A stretch of 64,000 bases of DNA from Xestospongia muta (Eukaryota > Porifera > Demospongiae > Haplosclerida > Petrosiidae). The stretch lies in NCBI GenBank assembly GCA_963693285.1, contig OY848918.1, positions 21,401,484-21,465,483 of the forward strand. Direction: 5' to 3'. Made by a program: the position numbers and the translations under genes. This document shows positions 54,251 to 64,000 of the stretch, piece by piece (positions within the stretch are counted from its first letter, which is position 1; each line of letters starts with the position of its first letter). A model generated the notes under the pieces. The model did not search any database and was not told where the DNA came from. It saw only the letters and a program-made list of their open reading frames with translations.

Positions 54251-55910
54251 ATGTTCCTCATACAAGTGTCTGGATTACTGTCATTGCTACTGTTAGCAAA
54301 TGCATTTGATGGTAAGAGAAGTTCTGTCATCTATAAATTAAATTAAATGTTTTTATTATACCTTTTTGTTGCATAAAGATGAACCACCTCGTTTTCCCAA
54401 CATTGGCTATGTTGGAAGCACTTATAACATCTTTAAAGGAAACCCTCGCAGCACTAAAGGATTAGATCCCGGCTTTACACTCCGTAATCTGTTTCAGTTC
54501 ACTTATTATGGTGGTGCTGTTACACCTGATGGACGTTACTCCATCCCTGACAATACACAGGCTCATAGCTCTTCAGCCTGTACTTTTGACTTCTTCTCTG
54601 AAACAAATCAAAACATTGCTTCATATCTTAATTCTTTGCAAGTTGACGCCAGCGCTGACTTTAGAGGTTGGGGTGCTAGTTTTAGTGCGAGTGCTGACTA
54701 CAAAGAAGTTCATGCAAGCTCCTCCTCTCACGAGTCGACGTACGTTTCGTCAACAGCTACCTGTGAAGCTTATGTAGCTTCTGTTCAATTAGAAGCTGCT
54801 TCTCTGAATCCAGCATTTGTAAATGCAGTCCAGGACTTGCCACCACAACCTTCTGATCTGACTGACTACTTGGATTTCATACATGAATGGGGTACTCATA
54901 CTGCTACTCAATTGAGAATGGGTGGTCGATATGGAGTTCAGTCGTCAATAACAAGTGACAGTTACACCAATATGGTTTCTACTGGACTGGATATCAAAGC
55001 AGCAGCTAAGTATTCTGGCCTTATTAGCTTAAATGCAAATGTGGGAAATGAAGATGAAAGGGAGTCAGCTCAAGCGTTTGAGAGTTTTCGTCGAGATTAT
55101 CAGATTTATCAGATAGGGGGTAAACCACCTCTTAATGAAACAACCTCTGCATTTGATTGGGCTCAGACTGTCAAGGACAATCCTTTACCACTCAAATATA
55201 ATCTGCTACCTCTTACAAATTATCTTACATCGCGATACTTCCCCGATGACAAAGATATATCAAAAAAACAGTCAAACTTACAAGAAGCAGCTCTTGAATA
55301 TTGTCAAATTATAGAAGTCACTGACATTAACTACTGTGTTAATAATGGCCCAACTTCCACACCAAAAATAGAAGTTCTTTTTACAAATTCTTTTACAGAA
55401 TTGCCATGTGGACCTCCTGATGGTGAATTTTTTGTTCCTGTTATAAATAACCCTCATTATAGAATTTTAGGTACACTCGGACAGTACCATCTGATACCCA
55501 ACCCTACAGTCTTAGTGAATAGTCATAATGCCCCAAAACAACTAATACGAGAAGCTAAAAATTGGGTTCGAAAATATTTTAGGCCGGAAGGTAATGCTTC
55601 ATCAATTTTTATGCCATTATGTGACGATGGATTTTCAAGTGTATCTGATTTTTTTTGTTGTGGTGACAATGTTGAATGCCTTAAAGAACTACCTCTTGCA
55701 CTTCCTTGCATTGCAAATCATTGCTTGACATCTTGTGGATACTTTGCAAAAGATGCTCGCAATCCAGCTATTAATGCAATAATGCCTGGAAATGAAGTAT
55801 TGGGGAATGATGTAATACACGCCAGTCACCATTTTATAAGATACAATAGCGATATTCATCCTCCTGATCAATACATGTGCTTGAACTTTGATTGTTTAAC
55901 ATTTAAATAA
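54251..55910 (+). CDS. Secreted MACPF-domain protein, type D (paralogue of B)
   Basis: Exon 1 54251-54311 (donor G|GTAAGA) and exon 2 54379-55910 (acceptor GCATAAAG), with a 67-bp phase-1 intron. The product is 530 residues, starting with a signal peptide of about 18 residues. The MACPF signature reads FIHEWGTHTATQLRMGGR. The N-terminal NIGYVGSTYNIFKGNPRSTK block is identical to gene B. The C-terminal domain contains YRILG, a PEG..F.P.CDDGF.SVSD segment and a final CLNFDCLTFK. AATAAA at 55906-55911 overlaps the stop codon, so the 3' UTR is probably very short. Divergent partner of gene C. Confidence 0.85.
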
Positions 55911-55911
55911 A

Positions 55912-56295
55912 GTTTAATAATGTTTAAATAATCACATCATTGTATTAAAAATTAATATCATGCAACCAAGATATTTAATTTTCAAAATTTTAAAGAGCTG
56001 GTAAATTTTAACTCACATGCACAATAATTATGTTATATAATGATCAGTGGTATTTGTTACTTATATATGGAATTCACACTTATAAATAGTACAGTCTTCA
56101 GTTAAGTTTCGTTTCCTCTACATTTATGGTAATATAACCCATGGAATGATTGTCTGTTGTTTGCACTTTAATATAATATACAGTAACACCAGTTCATTTG
56201 TTGCTATTTCCAACTTGTTTACATTGTATACAGTAGTATCAGTCAGTTTTTCAGACAATATCTAGTTATAGGAGCAATACAGACTATCTTGATTG
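55912..56295. other. Spacer with no recognisable feature
   Basis: No gene or repeat recognised. Confidence 0.45.
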
Positions 56296-56299
56296 CACG

Positions 56300-56545
56300 T
56301 GTTCAAGAGTATCTTTAATAAGATTCATGAGCGTACACAGTCGTACCCCACAGAAGACTGAAGACAAAATCGTAAGTACATATAAAAGCAAACCAAAACA
56401 ACCTGGATAGTTGTGTCGTGGGTCAGTATCTGCAATGCATCATGACCTCTGAGATGGCCCTAGCAAGCAATAGCAGGGAATCCTGGAGCCTAAGTAGAAG
56501 CCCCAGCAGGTGAGTAAGGGGGAATCGTTTGGGCAACAAAACATT
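56300..56545. repeat. SINE-like element, internally deleted copy
   Basis: Matches the left (58045-58195) and right (58420-58500) parts of the element at 58040-58505 but lacks its structured ~225-bp middle. Shared text includes TCTGCAATGCATNATGACCT and AGCAGGGAATCCTGGAGCCT. Confidence 0.7.
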
Positions 56546-56559
56546 TTTTTATAAATTTT

Positions 56560-56985
56560 AAACTACTTATCAGTCTGTCTTAGAAGTTACATATATATGG
56601 TCTATACAAAAAATACAATCGGTATTACAAACATAAAGTAAATTTCATAAAATATTATTAGCATAAATTTTATCAGATAATTCTTTTCTGGTTTATTAGA
56701 TGTTTTCAAATCTTAATATTGATAATCTAATAAAAATTAAGACACAATATTATGACATTATATTGAATTACAGTAGAGTAATGAAGTGGACTAGGATGTA
56801 GCTGGTAGTTTCCCTCAAAATGTGAAGAGGCTTGGTTTGGTGCATTTGCATTCTTGGTTCTAATGGCAGTAGTGACAGACAATATCTCAAATCCCAGTAT
56901 GGCTGATTTGAATACATTTGATTTTAACATCCATTGGGTTTTGGTATTATTCCTGATATATTTAGAATAGTTACAGCAATAAATG
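56560..56985. repeat. Interspersed repeat R3, copy 2
   Basis: Direct repeat of 49083-49645, lying on the other side of the MACPF C/D cassette. Its right part is an eroded copy of the middle module of the 58040-58505 element. Confidence 0.75.
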
Positions 56986-57102
56986 GTTCCTTCCATTATG
57001 TGTAGACAATAGTTTGCATAAGATAGCTTACTGGAATCTTTTCCATTTGCACATGTATAGGTTGGGCATCTGTTAACTTGTTTTATTAGAAATATATTAC
57101 CA

Positions 57103-57545
57103 TAGGAGGCTGAAGGGGGGGGGGGCTGGAGGAGCTAGAGCCCCTCAATATTTAGAAAGAGGGGGCTCAGCCCCCAAAATTTTTATTGCTTGCTACTTAC
57201 CCCACAAAAAGAATCTAAGTTAATCTTATTGGTGTTGATGAAACTGTCAAAAGTTTTGACGTATTTGCAGGCCACAATGACGGAAAAATGGCTTAACAAT
57301 TGTCTGGTCCTTCATGTACACAAATGCATAACTATTGAGTGTGACTTGTTGAAATAGCTAAGGAATTTGTTATGGTAAATGATGAGTAAAGGAAATACTT
57401 TGGTACATTTTAAATTAATGTTGGTAATACTGATTGTGATTATATCAAGCATACTTTCTGCATCATGGGTACATTCGTGTCTGCATATTCATCACATAGT
57501 CATGGTGTGAGCCCCCCCCCCCAAAATATAAGTGTCTCATCTGCC
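57103..57545. mobile_element. Possible non-autonomous hAT-like element
   Basis: Starts with AGGAGGCTGAA and a run of eleven or so G, has an internal GGGGGCTCAGCCCCCAAAAT, and ends with GCCCCCCCCC then AAAATATAAGTGTCTCATCT. G-run and C-run ends of this type are common in hAT-family derivatives. Target duplication is unclear and there is no coding capacity. Confidence 0.35.
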
Positions 57546-58039
57546 TATAGTATGCTAAATAATATTGATGATTTTATTAATGAGGAATACACTTTCATAG
57601 AAATATAGTCCTTTTATAAACAATAAATAATTATTTTTAGTATAATAAATAAATTCACTAGTAAGATCACCACAGTTTGTACCAGTGTCTTAACACATTC
57701 AGTGGTAGTGTCATAAACTTATTATTCATGGTCAAGATATTGAAGATCACAAAGCATCCATAAAAGTTAGATGATATACAGAGTGTGTCTTTTTGAACCA
57801 TTATGAAAGTGATAGCATATCATATGATCTAATATAAATACACAATTAACTATGTGTGACTCAAAAGAATTTTAACTTAATGTTTATAAGATTGTTTCTT
57901 TTGTTGTGGTGCCTATAAAATTAAACAATGATAAAAATGAATGTAATTAGTAGTGTTGTTCTAGTTTGCTTAAAACATCGCTTTAGTTTTAATTATTAAT
58001 TTTTAAGTCTTTTCAGATCAACGATAACAGTAATCATAT
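57546..58039. other. Spacer with no recognisable feature
   Basis: No gene, RNA or repeat recognised between the hAT-like and SINE-like elements. Confidence 0.45.
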
Positions 58040-58505
58040 TCATAGCAATCGTTAATGAGATTCATAAGCGCACACTGTCGTGCCCCACAAGAGCATGAAG
58101 ACAAAATCGTAAGTAAATATAAAAGGAAAACAAAACAGTCTTGGTTGCCAGTGTGTTGTAGGCCAGCGTCTGCAATGCATTATGACCTCTGAGATGGTTA
58201 CCAGCATACTCTTCGGAGTATCCGAAAGGCGGACTAGGATACGGCTGGTAGTCTCCCTTTAAACGAGATGAGGCTTGGTGTATTGTAGTCCCGGTTCAGT
58301 AATGACGATGATTTATTCCCGAAGCTAGAAACCCAGTACGGCTGGTTCGAAGTTAGGGCGACGTTCCAGCCAGGATTACCTCGTCTTCGGACGAGGGTTA
58401 CCAAGCCAGGTGGCGGTCCTAGCTAGCAATAGCAGGGAATCCTGGAGCCTAAGTGGAAGCCTGCGTGGAATTGAGTCACGAAAGATCGTTTGGGCAACAC
58501 ACAAG
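58040..58505. repeat. SINE-like element with hairpin-rich GC core
   Basis: GC-richer than its surroundings. The core holds ATACTC-TTCG-GAGTAT (58206-58221), CCTCGTC-TTCG-GACGAGG (58379-58396), GGCTGG/CCAGCC (58340-58345 with 58366-58371) and an enclosing GGCTTGGT/ACCAAGCC (58272-58279 with 58400-58407). The flanking modules recur at 56300-56545, and eroded core copies lie in R3 (49430 and 56780). A tRNA-like B-box GGTTCGAA is present at 58344-58351. It could be a structured-RNA-derived retroposon; the RNA class was not recognised. Confidence 0.55.
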
Positions 58506-58783
58506 GGTTTTTTTTTGAAATTATAATTTTATTTAATTATAAACAAATCTAATTATCTATTTATAAATCTATTTTAAGAGTATTAAAGAATAGTCAGTAA
58601 GGATGTTCAGGAGGTGAGTCAGTTGGATCATATCAGTAACACAACTAAACCTTTCTTAAGAAAGTAAAATGTTGAGCTGGTAGGTCTAGGAGCAATAAAT
58701 TATTTACAAAGTCTCATATGCAGAATATGTGTCAACAATTCTAAATATTTTCTTTGCAATAACTTGAGTTATAAATATAATCT
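58506..58783. other. 3' flank of the DNAI3 fragment
   Basis: No feature recognised. Confidence 0.4.
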
Positions 58784-59640
58784 TTAAACTATTAAACTGT
58801 CTTCTTGTTGCTGTTGCTGTTTGATTCCTAGTTCTATTAAAAGAGTATCCTCTAACTTGAGATAATCATCGTATTCCTACCAAAGCAACTCATACTTATA
58901 TTTTCAGACCCAAACTCACTAATTTAGCTTTCTCTTCCCAACCACTATCTTTGCTCTGTTGAGGTGTCTCCTATAATTACCACATAATAATTATACTTCA
59001 TTGACTAATATAACCTCTGTAGCAGATATTGCTTTAGCTTCATCCAGTAATTTCTTCTCTTCACTACGCATACAATTTCTTTCAGCAACAAATTCTAATC
59101 GCTTGACTTCTCTCTCAAAGAATGACTCCATAATGGACAACTAGAGAGAGAGAGAGAGAGAGAATAATCTCTAATTTAAACACTATATCTCTACCTCATT
59201 GCTGGAGGGATGACATAGACTCCATGGCACTTCTAATATATGCAATGTACCACCACTGTCACCCACTGCTAACATTGATTGACGACCTCCAACAATTAAG
59301 AGCTAACAAATAGAGTTATTACAGCTTACTAGAGAGACACCATGGGATAATACAAGTGATTGAGAGAGAGGAAATATTTTGGGCCAATGATGGTACATGA
59401 GATTTAGAGAATGTTTGAATACATGTAATAATAAATGTATTTATTCATTACCTATCCATGAGATCCCAGAGGTCAATATTCCCATTTTGTTTGTAGATAA
59501 AAAATACCCCTACAATAATGATGTTATAATTACATCAAATGACCCTAATTATAAGGACCTGGTCGAGTGAGTGACCATGTCCCTCCTATCAACGTCACAG
59601 TAGAGTTTCCAGATTTGAGAAGAGCATTTTTTAACCATTT
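58784..59640 (-). CDS. DNAI3: Axonemal dynein intermediate chain DNAI3 (WDR63), 3' part only
   Basis: Minus-strand exons: 59559-about 59640, 59452-59509, 59330-59403, 59195-59286, 59015-59140, 58920-58970, 58784-58876, with introns of 43-110 bp. About 190 C-terminal residues are encoded. The text shows the last WD repeats (TWSLTRPG, VFFIYKQNGNIDLWDLMDR, LAVGDSGGTLHILEVPW, CHPSSNE), then the family's charged coiled tail (FFEREVKRLEF..MRSEEKKLL) and a short Gln run before the stop. DNAI3 is an intermediate chain of inner-arm axonemal dynein, so ciliated cells are implied. The ~700 upstream residues are missing: the frame meets a stop at 59650-59652 with no acceptor, and cystinosin exons follow. 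One acceptor (59404-59405) is AA instead of AG. Truncated gene, rearranged locus or misassembly. Confidence 0.75.
59142..59162. repeat. Short (GA)n at a DNAI3 acceptor
   Basis: GA run on the plus strand. Read as CT on the minus strand it ends at the acceptor CTCTAG before exon 59015-59140. Confidence 0.85.
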
Positions 59641-60320
59641 TGTGGTCGTTTATGATAATCTCATTATTTGTGTCAGTGGGACACAAATTGGAATGGCTAG
59701 ACTTTCTTTATTTTGTTTCCTATGTCAAACTTACTGTAACATTGATTAAATATGTACCACAGGTACATGTAATATTAATAACTAGTAATAAACTGTCATT
59801 ATTTGTGTAGGCGTACATGAACTTTCGGCATAAAAGTACTGTTGAATGGAGCATAGGCAATGTACTATTGGATTTTACTGGTGGAACATTGAGTATCTTA
59901 CAAATGTTTCTTATCTCTTATAACTATGGTAACTATTTGTCTATCTTATTGGTCTATCTATCCATTAATATCTTCTGTGTATCTATCCTCATCCTTTTAT
60001 TCATCCATTCAGATGACTGGAAGTCTATTTTTGGAGATCCTACTAAATTTGGTCTAGGTGCCTTTTCCATATGTTTTGATCTTCTTTTTATGACACAACA
60101 TTATATTCTCTATTGCCATCCACCAGCTTCAAAAGAAGGGTACAGTAAAATTGATTCCAAATGGGATTTCATAAACCCAGAGACTAGACCGTTACTAGGA
60201 GATGACTCAGATGATTTTACTCCATCTTTCTTTACAAAAGTCAAAGCTCAAGTTGCATTGCTTCTAGTTAAGTTAAAGTTGAGATCATCAGTACCTGATG
60301 TTGGACCACATTCTCCTTAA
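59625..60320 (+). CDS. CTNS: Cystinosin, 3' part only
   Basis: Three exons: about 59625-59762 (acceptor uncertain, 59620-59625), 59811-59928 and 60013-60320. Together they encode about 187 C-terminal residues of a protein that is ~370 long in human. Cystinosin exports cystine from lysosomes with protons. The visible part holds two hydrophobic segments, the second PQ loop ([23 protein letters not shown]), LDFTGG and [11 protein letters not shown]. The cytosolic tail has EGYSKI (GYxxPhi, like GYDQL in human) and ETRPLL (acidic dileucine), both lysosomal sorting signals. Exon 1 uses a frame other than the longest open frame at 59567. The intron 59929-60012 is 84 bp and stop-free, so it looks coding if unspliced. 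The upstream membrane segments and first PQ loop were not found to the left. Confidence 0.8.
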
Positions 60321-61585
60321 CTTAGTATCATTTACCTTTTTATGTTAACACTGTTAGTATAACATTGTATCTGTTATTAGATACCTATTGTAATACCCTC
60401 ACATGTTGCACTGCTATCTTTTTCCTTATTACTTCATTACTTCTATACAGTGCAAATAGGAAATGACAATGCATTTCTTATCTACCAGATTCCTTCCCAT
60501 ATTATCAATGACTATAGTGTAAACATAAGAATGCAATGATTTCCCTTAAGGAAACAGGTAACAGCTGCCAAGGTTTAACTATGCTGTGCAAACAGAAGAT
60601 GATATCATAAGTATATAAATGTCTTATGTTATTTTCTTATTAATAAAATTCAAAGGCATTAATTAGAACTATATATACCATCTATTGTACAAACAGTCAG
60701 TGTTACTGTTTGCCTTACTAGTAAAGTAGAGGATTTTATTGCCAGTACTTAATAATAGTACTATAATTCTATATTATCATTTTATTTCAATGGATACTTT
60801 TTAGATTTAGCAACTATTTGCTAAACTATTTTAACAAATTTTTATATAGCAACCAAAAAGATAAAGTGATGTCATAATTGAGATATTCTGAGCCTCAAAC
60901 TCTGTTTTATATGAATGCCCAGCCCTAAATGTTGTTAATAGTGTAGCCCTTTTTTTAAAAAATTGTTTTATCTCTACTTATATATATTGCAATCATAGTT
61001 ACTATTGAACTTTGATTTATTGCTAACACTTGATGATTTACATATAGAATGTTGATTGTGTCCAAGTTAATCTACCAACATTATCGTATTCCATTTGCAA
61101 ACTGCCAGTAGTCATATATATTATATTTGGAAAGGTTGAACATCAATTATCTATAATGTCTTTGTAAGTTAATGTCATAACAAATACACTGATTACTACA
61201 GTGTTAAGTGAGTAACAGGTTTCCTAACAACTGATACACTTCAACTTCATTGTTCATTTCAAAGTGGGTGTGTCATTTCCTTAAAAGTCTGTTTTGTTTG
61301 AGGAACTCAGATGATGCTAAGGATGTTAGACAAAGCACAAGCTTTAACAGAAAAAATAAGAAAATTAATTTCTCCATCTTATTTATATACAGGAGGTGCA
61401 AGGACTTCAGTGTGTTTTATTGTCCAATATTTATATGCTTGTAATAAAGTCCGTGACGAAAACAAAACCACAAATTAATTAACAAGTACATGGACTTAAT
61501 ATATTGTGTTTATTTAACTGGCATACTGGTGGCTTGATTGTCATCTACTGCAAACTGTCTGTCACTAGACATTTAAGTGAGTGAG
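60321..61585. other. Intergenic between cystinosin and ZC3H14
   Basis: No supported gene. Plus-strand AATAAA at about 60641 may serve cystinosin. Confidence 0.45.
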
Positions 61586-61708
<123 letters not shown>

Positions 61709-61754
61709 AGCAAGTGAATGAGAGAGAAGGATAAAGACCATGTTCATCAAAAAC

Positions 61755-63933
<2,179 letters not shown>

Positions 63934-64000
63934 CTGAAATGACAATACATACAATGTATACATAGGCAATAAAACAGCTTATGTACACATATGTCATAGT

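Noticed and set aside
58340..58371. tRNA-like B-box GGTTCGAA in the SINE-like element as a tRNA gene
   Set aside because: No cloverleaf with acceptor stem or anticodon arm could be drawn around it.
59567..59749. 60-residue open frame upstream of cystinosin
   Set aside because: The cystinosin exon is in another frame, shown by family similarity into [12 protein letters not shown] and the CAG|GTACAT donor. This frame has no support.

Overview
The window is AT-rich animal nuclear DNA. It has dense, very short GT-AG introns (43-90 bp is common), no operons, and four conserved genes with metazoan homologues: a PLEKHG1/2/3-type RhoGEF, cytosol aminopeptidase LAP3, a cystinosin fragment, an axonemal dynein intermediate chain DNAI3 fragment and the poly(A)-binding zinc-finger protein ZC3H14. 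Intron compactness, abundant secreted MACPF proteins and apparent CpG decay in repeats fit a marine invertebrate, probably a demosponge. The species cannot be fixed from the sequence.

Layout. 1-3960: interspersed repeats (R1 with a 74-bp minisatellite and X-box-like motifs; R2 with a MITE). 4065-6650: exon-like remnants of an unrecognised, probably transposon-derived gene. 5763-20097 and 20098-34336: two head-to-tail copies of a 14.3-kb segment, identical wherever compared except 4 bp in a (TA)n array. Each copy holds a divergent pair of two-exon secreted MACPF genes (types A and B, 197 bp between start codons), a broken third MACPF gene split by an R1 repeat, R1/R2 repeats and a 0.8-kb TA-rich microsatellite. 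35031-43187: minus-strand RhoGEF in 22 coding exons ending in a C-terminal hydrophobic anchor. 45106-48548: LAP3 in 12 exons. 48600-51300: a decayed MACPF relic, repeat R3, a second minisatellite and a MITE. 51602-55910: a third divergent MACPF pair (C and D, 183 bp between start codons). 56300-58510: repeats including a GC-richer, hairpin-rich SINE-like element. 58784-60320: the 3' part of DNAI3 (minus) abutting the 3' part of cystinosin (plus), both lacking their 5' halves at the same point. 61755-63933: 3' part of ZC3H14.

The outstanding theme is a small MACPF gene family built from a repeated unit of two divergent, secreted, distinct MACPF paralogues sharing one short intergenic promoter. 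This arrangement occurs three times here, with at least two further decayed MACPF fragments (one of them present in both tandem copies). It suggests co-expression of a paired pore-forming or immune effector system that is expanding by local duplication. Intron positions and phases of the genes were derived by hand from splice consensus and frame continuity. No alignments or database searches were run.
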